DNA from: 13-2-20CM-68-14 sp035640035
Lineage (GTDB): Bacteria > Actinomycetota > Thermoleophilia > Gaiellales > Gaiellaceae
Length of the DNA stretch: 19,394 nucleotides
Direction of reading: 5' to 3'
Assembly (NCBI GenBank): GCA_035640035.1
Contig: DASQWX010000139.1
Span: 1-19,394 of the forward strand
Position 1 is the stretch's first letter. Each line of letters starts with the position of its first letter. The translations under genes were made by a program, and so were the position numbers. Below the pieces are notes generated by a model. That model was not told the DNA's origin. It worked only from the letters and a program-made list of their open reading frames with translations, and did no database searches. Below are positions 8,377 through 15,035 of the stretch, piece after piece.

Positions 8377-9447
8377 ATGGACACGAAGCGAATCGTCGTG
8401 CTCGAGGGGGATCAGACGGGAGAGGAGCTGCTCGACGAGGCTCTCCGCGTGCTCGCGCCGGACGTGATTGGCATCGAGCTCGAGTTCTCGCGCTTCGACC
8501 TCTCGCTCGAGTCGCGCCGGGCCACGAGGAATGCGGTCGTCCACGAGGCGGCGGCGGCGCTCGTGGAGACCGGGCTCGGGCTGAAAGCGGCGACGATCAC
8601 GCCGGAAGGAGCCGACGACGTCGGCTCGCCGAACCGGATTCTCCGCGAGGACATCGGCGGCACGGTCATCGTCCGCACCGGCCGTCGCATCCCGGGCATC
8701 GCGCCGCTCGGAGGCGTCCACGCACCGATCTCGGTCGTCAGGATGGCCGTCGGCGACGCCTACGGCGCCAGGGAATGGCGCGAGGGAGACGGCGACGAGG
8801 AGGCGGCCTTCCGCACCGAGCGGATCGAGCGCGGCGTTTGCCGCGCGGTTGCCGAGTTCGCCTTCCAACTCGCGGAACGCACCGGGGCGAAGGTCTTCGG
8901 CGGGCCCAAGTACACCGTCAGCCCGATTTACGAAGGGATGCTCAAGGAGGAGATGGACGCGGCCGCGGCCAGGCATCCGGAGGTCGGCTACGAGCCCCAG
9001 TTGATCGACGCGACGTTTGCGCTGCTTCTCTCCACGAGCGGTGATCCGCTGGTGATCCCCTCGTTGAACCGGGACGGCGACATCCTCTCCGACCTCGTGC
9101 TGCCGCTGTTCGGGTCGATTGCCGGCTCGGAGTCGATGCTGATCGCCCTCGACGACGGCCTCCAGCCGCGAACGGTCATGGCCGAGGCCGCCCACGGCAC
9201 GGCGCCCGCCCTTTATCGGAAGAACGTCGCCAACCCGATGGCGATGATCCTCGCAGGCGCCGCCCTGCTGGGCTACGGCGACGACCAGACTCAGCAGGCA
9301 GGCCGCGCGATCCGGGAAGCGAGCCTGGAAGCGATCGCCGACGGTGTCCGGACCGCGGACCTCGGCGGCTATGCGGGAACCGGCGAGTTCACGGACGAGG
9401 TGATCCGCCGCACCCGCCAGAAGCTCGAGATCTGGAGCGCGCTCTAG
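8377..9447 (+). CDS. Isocitrate/isopropylmalate dehydrogenase family enzyme, isocitrate-like
   Basis: Beta-decarboxylating dehydrogenase that oxidises a 2-hydroxyacid with NAD(P)+ and Mg2+. In 356 residues it shows S84-x-N86-x3-R90 with R100 further on, the arrangement that binds isocitrate in E. coli Icd (S113, N115, R119, R129), plus GGPK178, D211, the signature N231-RDGDILS-D239 and a cofactor loop HGTAP (273-277) ending in N286-P287. These favour isocitrate over isopropylmalate, although no leu or TCA gene is near. The usual REN-T/S-E-x-x-Y segment is degenerate here (VRMAVGDAYGAREW, 121-134), so substrate is uncertain. The ATG at 8377 is chosen because the extension to 8329 would overlap the divergent topoisomerase start. 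It ends convergently with the macro-domain gene, the two stop codons sharing one CTAG. Confidence 0.88.
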   Translation: MDTKRIVVLEGDQTGEELLDEALRVLAPDVIGIELEFSRFDLSLESRRATRNAVVHEAAAALVETGLGLKAATITPEGADDVGSPNRILREDIGGTVIVRTGRRIPGIAPLGGVHAPISVVRMAVGDAYGAREWREGDGDEEAAFRTERIERGVCRAVAEFAFQLAERTGAKVFGGPKYTVSPIYEGMLKEEMDAAAARHPEVGYEPQLIDATFALLLSTSGDPLVIPSLNRDGDILSDLVLPLFGSIAGSESMLIALDDGLQPRTVMAEAAHGTAPALYRKNVANPMAMILAGAALLGYGDDQTQQAGRAIREASLEAIADGVRTADLGGYAGTGEFTDEVIRRTRQKLEIWSAL

Positions 9448-9944
9448 TCCGCGCCCGCGAGCGCGCGCTCGAACGCGCCCAGGTGGTCGTCGCTGAAGAG
9501 GACGAAGCGCACGAGCTCGACCGGCGGGCGAAGTGCCTCACGAACCGCGGCCACCGCAATCGGTGCCGCTGCCTCGACCGGATACCCATAAACACCCGTC
9601 GAGATCGCCGGGAAGGCCACGCTCCGGCAGCCGAGGCTCGCCGCCTCCTCGAGGGCCCGTCGATGGCACGACGCGAGCAACTCGGCCTCGCCGGCTTGGC
9701 CGCCTTGCCAGACGGGTCCAACCGTATGGATCACATACCGGGCGGCGAGCCGCCCCCCGCTCGTCGCTTTGGCGTCGCCGGTGTCACAGCCCCCGAGCCG
9801 CCGGCACTCCGCGAGGATCTCCGGTCCGCCTGCCCGATGAATCGCGCCGTCGACGCCACCGCCGCCGAGCAGGCTCGAGTTCGCCGCGTTGACGATCGCG
9901 TCGACCTCCTGCTGAGTGATGTCGCCGCGGACTGCCTCGACCAC
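9444..9944 (-). CDS. Macro-domain ADP-ribose hydrolase (MacroD/YmdB-like)
   Basis: Predicted to bind ADP-ribose and hydrolyse O-acetyl-ADP-ribose or mono-ADP-ribosyl groups on proteins. With a GTG start at 9944 (166 aa) the domain begins at once: GD-I-T (7-10) contacts adenine, NAANSSLLGGGGVDGAIH (19-36) is the catalytic MacroD loop with N22 and D32, and ISTGVYGYP (114-122) is the phosphate/ribose loop. The frame extends to 10010 but those 22 residues lie inside the HD-GYP gene and look nothing like the domain. The GTG is 7 nt downstream of a TAGCGT box that includes the HD-GYP stop codon. Usual macro-domain proteins of this class are of similar length. Confidence 0.9.
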   Translation of the reverse strand: MVEAVRGDITQQEVDAIVNAANSSLLGGGGVDGAIHRAGGPEILAECRRLGGCDTGDAKATSGGRLAARYVIHTVGPVWQGGQAGEAELLASCHRRALEEAASLGCRSVAFPAISTGVYGYPVEAAAPIAVAAVREALRPPVELVRFVLFSDDHLGAFERALAGAD

Positions 9945-9951
9945 GGCAAAG

Positions 9952-9957
9952 ACGCTA
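9952..9957 (-). promoter_or_regulatory. Putative -10 box (TAGCGT) of the macro-domain gene
   Basis: TAGCGT on the minus strand ends 7 nt before the GTG at 9944 and its first three bases are the HD-GYP stop codon (9955-9957). Position fits a leaderless transcript; no -35 seen. Confidence 0.4.
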
Positions 9958-10524
9958 CCCGCCCGCGGCGAGCAAGCGGTCAGGATCCGAACGGAGCTCG
10001 ACGAAGGCACCGGCGACGTCCGGGTCGAACTGCGAGCCGGCGCAGCGGTCGATTTCGGCGAGAGCTTCGCCCGCCGGCAGCGCCGGGCGGTACGGCCGCG
10101 GCGAAGTCATCGCGTCGAACGCGTCCGCGACCGCCAGCACCCGCGCCTCGAGCGGGATCGTTCTCCCGCTCCGCCTGGACGGGTAGCCATAGCCGTCCCA
10201 GCGTTCGTGGTGGAACAGAACCTGCGGAATCACGAACCGGAAATCAGGTTGCCACGCGAGGATCCGAACTCCGGCGCTCGGGTGTCGTCGGATCGCGGCG
10301 ACCTCGTCGTCGGTCAACCGTTCCGTCTTGTCCCAGATCGTGTCTGCGACGGAGAGCTTGCCGACGTCGTGCAGGAGCGCGCCTATTCGCAGATGGCGGA
10401 GCCGGTCAGCCCCCCAACCGAGTCGGAGCGCAATCGCCTCCGCGAGCTCGCCGACGCGCGCGCCGTGGCCCCGCATGTAGGGACGCGCGTCGATCGCCTC
10501 GCAGAGCCCGGCCAGCATCGCCAC
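9955..10524 (-). CDS. Stand-alone HD-GYP domain phosphodiesterase
   Basis: HD-GYP proteins hydrolyse cyclic di-GMP (some cGAMP) with a bi- or trinuclear metal site. The 189-residue product is nearly all catalytic domain: H20 (RGHGARV), H52-D53 in LLHDVGK, K66, H81, H105-H106-ER-W-DGYGYP (105-115) and D134 in VADAFDAMTSPRPY. The metal ligands and the GYP signature are intact, so it should be active. Unusually it has no receiver, PAS, GAF or membrane input domain; an in-frame stop lies five codons upstream of the GTG at 10524, so no longer protein exists in this frame. An ATG two codons in (10518) is an equal candidate, with no clear ribosome-binding site for either. It follows dedA after 51 bp on the same strand. 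Confidence 0.9.
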   Translation of the reverse strand: MAMLAGLCEAIDARPYMRGHGARVGELAEAIALRLGWGADRLRHLRIGALLHDVGKLSVADTIWDKTERLTDDEVAAIRRHPSAGVRILAWQPDFRFVIPQVLFHHERWDGYGYPSRRSGRTIPLEARVLAVADAFDAMTSPRPYRPALPAGEALAEIDRCAGSQFDPDVAGAFVELRSDPDRLLAAGG

Positions 10525-10575
10525 GGCCCAATGAGTTCAAGCCGCGCCGCCGAAACCCTGCTGCTTCCTGCGACT

Positions 10576-11172
10576 TCAGGCTTCGGATTCGGCGCCGAGC
10601 ATCCGCCGCCGCACGAACCGGTAGACCAGTGCCCCGACGACAAGGAGGACAACGACCGCGACGCCCCCGATCAAGCCGTAGCGCCCGATTGCCTCCGCCG
10701 CCGCCTGGCCGACGTAGTACGCGACGAGGCCGACGAGCACTGCCCAGCAAATGCCGCCAAGGGCGTTGTAGAGGAAGAAGCGCCACCAATGCATCTGGCT
10801 GACGCCCGCGAGCCAAGCGGCAGTGACCCGCAGGACCGCGACGAAACGGCCGAGGAAGATCGTCTTCGCGCCGTGGCGCTTGAAAAAGCGTTCCGACCAG
10901 GGCAGCACGCGCGAGGCGTGTCGTTCCAGCCATTCCCACCGATGGAGGAGCCTCCGCCCGCCGAGCCGACCCGCCCAGTAGCCGACGTTGTCGCCGACGA
11001 TCGCGGCCGCGGCCGCAACCACGATCACGGTGACGATGTCCATGTCTCCTCGGGCCGCGAGGACGCCTGCCGCGACGAGAGCCGTCTCGCCCGGAAGCGG
11101 AATCCCCGCCGACTCCATTCCGATGAGGAGGAAGAGGACGACGAGCCCGTAGTCGTGGACGAGCGATTCCAT
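10576..11172 (-). CDS. DedA family membrane protein
   Basis: Integral inner-membrane protein of the DedA/VTT superfamily, linked in other bacteria to undecaprenyl-phosphate or phospholipid flipping and to proton-motive-force maintenance. The 198 residues carry the family marks: re-entrant loop ESAGIPLPGETALVAAG (about 20-36), GDNVGYWAGRLGG (about 60-72), GRFVAVLRVTAAWLAG (about 108-123) with conserved arginines, and C-terminal hydrophobic segments ending in a basic tail. The ATG at 11172 lies 7 nt downstream of TAGACT, a probable -10, and also follows GAGG closely. It lies 36 bp downstream of the GNAT gene on the same strand. Substrate cannot be told from sequence. Confidence 0.92.
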   Translation of the reverse strand: MESLVHDYGLVVLFLLIGMESAGIPLPGETALVAAGVLAARGDMDIVTVIVVAAAAAIVGDNVGYWAGRLGGRRLLHRWEWLERHASRVLPWSERFFKRHGAKTIFLGRFVAVLRVTAAWLAGVSQMHWWRFFLYNALGGICWAVLVGLVAYYVGQAAAEAIGRYGLIGGVAVVVLLVVGALVYRFVRRRMLGAESEA

Positions 11173-11179
11173 TCGCCTC

Positions 11180-11185
11180 AGTCTA
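11180..11185 (-). promoter_or_regulatory. Putative -10 box (TAGACT) of dedA
   Basis: TAGACT on the minus strand ends 7 nt before the dedA ATG, in the 36-bp gap after the acetyltransferase gene. Suggests dedA has its own leaderless start. Confidence 0.4.
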
Positions 11186-11208
11186 GGAGCGAGCCGGAGC
11201 CCACCCGG

Positions 11209-11715
11209 CTACGAGACCCGGTACGCCATCAGGATGGCGTCGACGAGCTCGCCGCCACGCCGGTAGTGATCCCGGCGCAGGCCTTCGCGCTCGAAGCCGA
11301 ACCGCTCATACAGCCGGATTGCCGGCTCGTTGTGCGGAAAGACATGCAGCTCGAGCTTCTCGACCCCGACCTCGCGCGCCCACTCGACCGCCCGCTCGAG
11401 CAAGGCCCTGCCGATCCCTCGTCGCCTCTGTCCGACAGCGACCATGAGCCCGAGGTCGGCGACGTGCGGGCTGGCCGGATGCGAGTCGCGCGCCAGGGAA
11501 AGGCGGCCGACGATGCCGTTCTCGTTCTCCGCGACGAAGACCGCCGCGTGCGGTGAACGCCGTGTGGCCCGTAGATAGCGCCGCTCCTCGCCGACGTTTC
11601 GCCAGTCGTGGTCCGTGATCAGCCAGCCTTCGGGCTCGGAGCTGACCGCCCGGCCGAGCTTGACCAGAGCGGCTGCGTCACCTGGAGTAGCTCGCCGTAT
11701 CACGTAATCGTCCAT
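11209..11715 (-). CDS. GNAT-family N-acetyltransferase
   Basis: Acetyl-CoA-dependent acetyltransferase of the RimI-like GNAT type; substrate unknown. The 168 residues begin with a typical beta1-alpha1 stretch (DDYVIRRATPGDAAALVKLG). Motif A, with the acetyl-CoA pyrophosphate loop Q-R-R-R-G-I-G-R-A, lies near 93-101 and is preceded by the beta4 strand DLGLMVAV. Motif B, NEPAIRLYERFGFEREG, includes the Tyr often used as general acid. The ATG at 11715 follows GGAGAG directly. A TACTTT box 24 nt upstream gives a short leader. It lies downstream of the gamma-glutamyltransferase gene with a perfect palindrome between them. Confidence 0.9.
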   Translation of the reverse strand: MDDYVIRRATPGDAAALVKLGRAVSSEPEGWLITDHDWRNVGEERRYLRATRRSPHAAVFVAENENGIVGRLSLARDSHPASPHVADLGLMVAVGQRRRGIGRALLERAVEWAREVGVEKLELHVFPHNEPAIRLYERFGFEREGLRRDHYRRGGELVDAILMAYRVS

Positions 11716-11739
11716 CTCTCCGAACCGAAGCGATCGAAC

Positions 11740-11745
11740 AAAGTA
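11740..11745 (-). promoter_or_regulatory. Putative -10 box (TACTTT) of the GNAT gene
   Basis: TACTTT on the minus strand lies 24 nt before the ATG and 3 nt downstream of the 29-bp palindrome, which would cover the spacer and -35 zone. If correct, the palindrome could act as an operator. Confidence 0.3.
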
Positions 11746-11748
11746 GCC

Positions 11749-11777
11749 TCGCGGAAAATGCGCAGCATTTTCCGCGA
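11749..11777. repeat. Perfect 29-bp palindrome (13-bp arms, 3-nt centre)
   Basis: The arms TCGCGGAAAATGC and its exact reverse complement flank GCA. On the minus strand it starts directly after the gamma-glutamyltransferase stop codon (11778-11780), where a terminator hairpin would sit, but no U-tract follows. It also abuts a possible promoter for the acetyltransferase gene. Terminator, operator or dispersed palindromic repeat are all possible. Confidence 0.75.
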
Positions 11778-13340
11778 CTAAACGACTACCCCGTGCCCGT
11801 CGCGGCGTGGGTCACCCGCGGCGTCGAGCGAACCGTCGTCGCGCAGCTCGACCGCTGCTGCGCCCCCGAAGTAGAGATTCCGTCGCCGCCAGCGGACGAG
11901 CTCATAGCCCCACGCTTCGAGCCGGTCGAGCTCCGCGGCGTCGCAGCCCCCCTCGCAGTGGATGTACGGCTCCTCGAGGTGGACGCGGGGACGGGCGATC
12001 GCCGAGCCGACGTCCATCCCGTGTTTCGCGACGTTGACCACGATCTGCAAAATCGCTCCCCGTAGGCGGACGGAGCCGGCGCTGCCGACAACGAGCCGGG
12101 GCCGGCCGCCATCGAGCACGAGCGACGGCGCCATCATGCTCGTGAGCCGACGACCTACCGCCGCCCGCCGGTTGCGACGAACGACCGGATTGAGGTCGTA
12201 CTCGCCGAGCATGTTGTTCAGGTGGATGCCCGTGCCGGGGACGATCACTCCGGAGCCGGAGCCACTCGACGCCGTCATCGAGGCTGCGTTGCCGGCGGCG
12301 TCAACGACGGAGATGTGCGTCGTCCCGGGAGCGCCGACGGTTTCGGGCCGGCCCGCTTCCCGCGCGTGGATTCGCATGACGCCGCCGTCGACTTCGGCGA
12401 AGAGGCGATTGGGCAGACCGCCGCGGTAGAGGTCGCTCGCGAAGCTGCCCCCGCGGGCGCGAGTTTGCTCGCGCATCACCTCGGCGAGCCGCGCGATCGC
12501 TTCTGCGCTGCCCGCCTGCCCGCCGGTGCCGAGGCGCGAGAGCAGCAGCAGCCCATAACCGATCAGGACTCCGCCGGACGAGGGTGGCGGATTCGAGACG
12601 AACTCGTGGTCGTCGAACGGGACCCGGATCGGCCGTCGCGAGATCACGCGGTAGCGAGCGAGATCGCGCTCGGTCAAGCTGCCGCCTTCCGCGAGCACGT
12701 ACTCGGAGACCCGGCGGCCGAGCTCGCCGCCGTAGAACGCAGCGGCTCCCTCGTCCGCAAGCTGCTCGAGCGAATCGGCGAGGTCTGACATCACGAGCCG
12801 ATCTCGGTGCACGAGTCGGCTTCCCGCCGGCCCGTAGATCTCGCGACCGGTCTCCGTATGACGAAGGATGAGGTCGAGGATCGCATGGAGGTAAGCCTGC
12901 GTCCGGTTGAGCTCGAAGCCCCCGCGGGCAGCGGCGATCGCGGGCTCGAGCAACCGGCGCCAGGGGAGCCTTGCGTAGGCCCGGTGCGCGGTCTCGAGCC
13001 CGGCGATGGCGCCTGGCACCGCGCACGATGCAGCGCCGATCCGGAAGATCTGAGACGCGTCGCGGTCGAACTCGACGTCGACCTCCTCCATCTCGCCGAC
13101 CGGACGGTCCAGCCCGTCGCCGGGGATCGCCGCGAAGAAGTCGTGCAGCCGGACGACCCCGGTCGACGATGCACGGACGAGCAGAAAGCCCGCGGCGCCC
13201 GGGCCCGTCAACGGGCTCTCGACGACCCATGACATCGCCGCGGCGGCGATGCACGCGTCGACCGCGTTGCCGCCCTCGCGGAGCACCTCAGCGCCCGCCT
13301 CGGCGGTGAGCGTATGCCCGGCCGCCACCGCGCCCCTCAT
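11778..13340 (-). CDS. Gamma-glutamyltransferase-family Ntn hydrolase, no signal peptide
   Basis: Family members cleave or transfer gamma-glutamyl groups (glutathione and relatives) after self-cleaving into two subunits. From the ATG at 13340 (520 aa) it has the N-terminal motif GNAVDACIAAA (24-34), NPPPSSGG (250-257), and the cleavage site at G339|T340-T341-H342, where T340 would be the new N-terminal nucleophile. The small subunit shows SGSGSGVIVPGTGIHLNN and the loop RLTSMMAPS. No export signal is visible, unlike the periplasmic E. coli enzyme, so a cytoplasmic enzyme or another gamma-glutamyl substrate is inferred. The frame runs to 13571 but the extra residues are Arg-rich and overlap the divergent membrane-protein gene. 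The ATG lies 6 nt after TACGCT. A GTG at 13376 is an alternative. Confidence 0.9.
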   Translation of the reverse strand: MRGAVAAGHTLTAEAGAEVLREGGNAVDACIAAAAMSWVVESPLTGPGAAGFLLVRASSTGVVRLHDFFAAIPGDGLDRPVGEMEEVDVEFDRDASQIFRIGAASCAVPGAIAGLETAHRAYARLPWRRLLEPAIAAARGGFELNRTQAYLHAILDLILRHTETGREIYGPAGSRLVHRDRLVMSDLADSLEQLADEGAAAFYGGELGRRVSEYVLAEGGSLTERDLARYRVISRRPIRVPFDDHEFVSNPPPSSGGVLIGYGLLLLSRLGTGGQAGSAEAIARLAEVMREQTRARGGSFASDLYRGGLPNRLFAEVDGGVMRIHAREAGRPETVGAPGTTHISVVDAAGNAASMTASSGSGSGVIVPGTGIHLNNMLGEYDLNPVVRRNRRAAVGRRLTSMMAPSLVLDGGRPRLVVGSAGSVRLRGAILQIVVNVAKHGMDVGSAIARPRVHLEEPYIHCEGGCDAAELDRLEAWGYELVRWRRRNLYFGGAAAVELRDDGSLDAAGDPRRDGHGVVV

Positions 13341-13346
13341 TCCAAA

Positions 13347-13352
13347 AGCGTA
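13347..13352 (-). promoter_or_regulatory. Putative -10 box (TACGCT) of the gamma-glutamyltransferase gene
   Basis: TACGCT on the minus strand ends 6 nt before the ATG at 13340, with no Shine-Dalgarno sequence between. Fits a leaderless start. It also supports 13340 over the upstream GTG. Confidence 0.4.
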
Positions 13353-13400
13353 ACGGCCGCCGAAACGGGAACCCACTGCGGGACATCCGCACGCGACCGT

Positions 13401-13406
13401 TATCGT
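13401..13406 (+). promoter_or_regulatory. Putative -10 box (TATCGT) of the GT-C-like gene
   Basis: TATCGT ends 8 nt before the GTG at 13415. GGAG also lies 4 nt before the GTG, so a leadered start from a more distant promoter cannot be excluded. Confidence 0.3.
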
Positions 13407-13414
13407 GGAGACCC

Positions 13415-15031
13415 GTGGACGCCCGCGTCGCCCTGGTCGCGCGTGAAGCGGTGCTCTGTGCTGCTGCCGCCGCCCTTCTCGCCTCGCTCCTCGTCTGGCT
13501 CGGCCCGCCGGGAGCAGACCTTGCGGCTCACGCGTACCAGCGGACGGTGTTCCTCCAGGACGGGTTCGCACTCTGGAACAACTTCTGGTACGCGGGCCGC
13601 TACAGCTTCGTCACCTACAGCCTCATCTACTACCCGCTCGCGGCCCTGCTCGGTATCAAGCTCTTGGCGGTTGCGACCGTGGCGACGGCCGCGCTCGCGT
13701 TCGCGATGATCCTCAGCCGTGAATGGGGACCGGTAGCGCGCTGGTCGAGCTGGACGTTCGCAGTCGTGTGGTCCGGAATCGTCCTTTCGGCGGCGTTCCC
13801 GTTCGCGCTCGGGGCCGCCCTTGCGCTGCTTGCGATCTGGGCGCTCCAGTCCGGCTCCCGGTGGACGTTCGGCGGGCTCGCGGCGCTGACGGCGGCCGCC
13901 AGCCCACTCGCCTTCCTCCTGCTCGCGCTCGTGCTCGCCGGAATCGGGGTCGCGCGCTGGCGAGAAGGCCGCAGGCTGCTCGTGCCTGCCGCGATCGTTG
14001 CGGCCATGGGCGCGATCGAGGCGATTCTCTGGCGCCTCTTTCCCGACGGAGGCCGCTACCCGTTTTCGTGGCAGGAGCTCATGGCCGCGTGCACTTTCTG
14101 CCTCCTCGGCGCCTCGCTGACCTGGCGCGTGGAGCGAGCGCGCGTCCTCCGCTGGCTGTTCATCATCTATCTGGGCGCCTGCCTGGCGGCTTTCGCCATC
14201 CCCTCGTCGCTCGGCGAGAACGTCGACCGACTCCGTTACGTCGCGGTTCCGGTCGCGGTGCTCTCTCTGTCGCTCCGCCGGTGGCGCCCACTTCCTGTTG
14301 CCCTCGTCGCTCTCGGGCTCGCCGTCTCCTGGAACATCACCCCGCTTGCATTCAGCTTCGTCAAGACCTCGGCCGATCCCGCGTCGTCACCGGCCTACTG
14401 GCAGCCTGCGATCAACTTCCTGCACCGTCACCTCGGATTGTCCTATCGGGTCGAAGCGGTCGACACGGCCGGTCACTGGGACGCGGTCTACCTCCCGCGC
14501 GCCGGCATCCCCCTCGCGCGGGGCTGGTTCCGCCAGAACGACTTTCCGCAGAATCGCCTCCTCTATCGAGACGACGAGTTGCCGAACGGCGCGTATCTCC
14601 AGTGGCTGCGGTCGCTCGGAGTCCGCTACGTCGTGCTCACCGACGCCCCGCCGGACTACAGCGCCCGCGCCGAGGCGAGCCTTCTCCGAAGTGGTCGATC
14701 CGGTCTTACGCGCGTCATGAAGACGAGGCACCTGAGCATCTACGAGGTCCCGTCACCGCGGGAGCTGATCACCGGACCGGCGCCCGCCCGGATCGTCAAG
14801 CTGACCCAGACACAGGTGAGCGTGCACGTCGCCGCCCGGGGAACGTACCGGCTGGCGGTCCGGTATTCGCCGTACTGGAGTGCCTCGAGCGGCTGCCTCG
14901 ACCCCGGCAAGGACTCGATGATCCGACTCCAGGCTGCCGGGCCGGGACGCATAGCCCTCACGTTCCGGGTCAACACCCGGCGGGCGCTCGCGGCGCTGCA
15001 GGGCAAGCCTCCCCAGACCTGTACGCGTTAG
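13415..15031 (+). CDS. Polytopic GT-C-like membrane protein, possible glycosyltransferase
   Basis: A 538-residue membrane protein that resembles the GT-C/YfhO-like group, which use lipid-linked sugars outside the membrane. The first hydrophobic segment (about 10-30) is followed by an outside loop with PPGADLAAHAYQ (31-42) and FWYAGRYSFVTYSLIYY, the place where GT-C enzymes carry a catalytic Asp (here D35). About eight further hydrophobic segments follow to near residue 315. The last ~200 residues are soluble and probably outside, including LPRAGIPLARGWF, LRSLGVRYVVLTD and a beta-rich end that contains two Cys (GCLDPG and QTCTR). The GTG at 13415 follows GGAG. It is divergent from the gamma-glutamyltransferase gene (74 bp) and convergent with the next ORF (4 bp between stops). 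The donor and acceptor cannot be predicted, and non-enzymatic roles remain possible. Confidence 0.78.
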   Translation: MDARVALVAREAVLCAAAAALLASLLVWLGPPGADLAAHAYQRTVFLQDGFALWNNFWYAGRYSFVTYSLIYYPLAALLGIKLLAVATVATAALAFAMILSREWGPVARWSSWTFAVVWSGIVLSAAFPFALGAALALLAIWALQSGSRWTFGGLAALTAAASPLAFLLLALVLAGIGVARWREGRRLLVPAAIVAAMGAIEAILWRLFPDGGRYPFSWQELMAACTFCLLGASLTWRVERARVLRWLFIIYLGACLAAFAIPSSLGENVDRLRYVAVPVAVLSLSLRRWRPLPVALVALGLAVSWNITPLAFSFVKTSADPASSPAYWQPAINFLHRHLGLSYRVEAVDTAGHWDAVYLPRAGIPLARGWFRQNDFPQNRLLYRDDELPNGAYLQWLRSLGVRYVVLTDAPPDYSARAEASLLRSGRSGLTRVMKTRHLSIYEVPSPRELITGPAPARIVKLTQTQVSVHVAARGTYRLAVRYSPYWSASSGCLDPGKDSMIRLQAAGPGRIALTFRVNTRRALAALQGKPPQTCTR

Positions 15032-15035
15032 CGGG

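Noticed and set aside
9916..11556. 546-codon plus-strand ORF across three minus-strand genes
   Set aside because: Crosses the HD-GYP, DedA and GNAT genes, which have clear domains; composition is typical of an antisense frame.
11740..11780. Insertion-sequence end or inverted terminal repeat
   Set aside because: No transposase, no second copy of the palindrome in the window and no target duplication seen.
13341..13571. N-terminal extension of gamma-glutamyltransferase to 13571
   Set aside because: The extra residues are Arg/Gly-rich, resemble no signal peptide and overlap the divergent gene; a -10 box fits the ATG at 13340.
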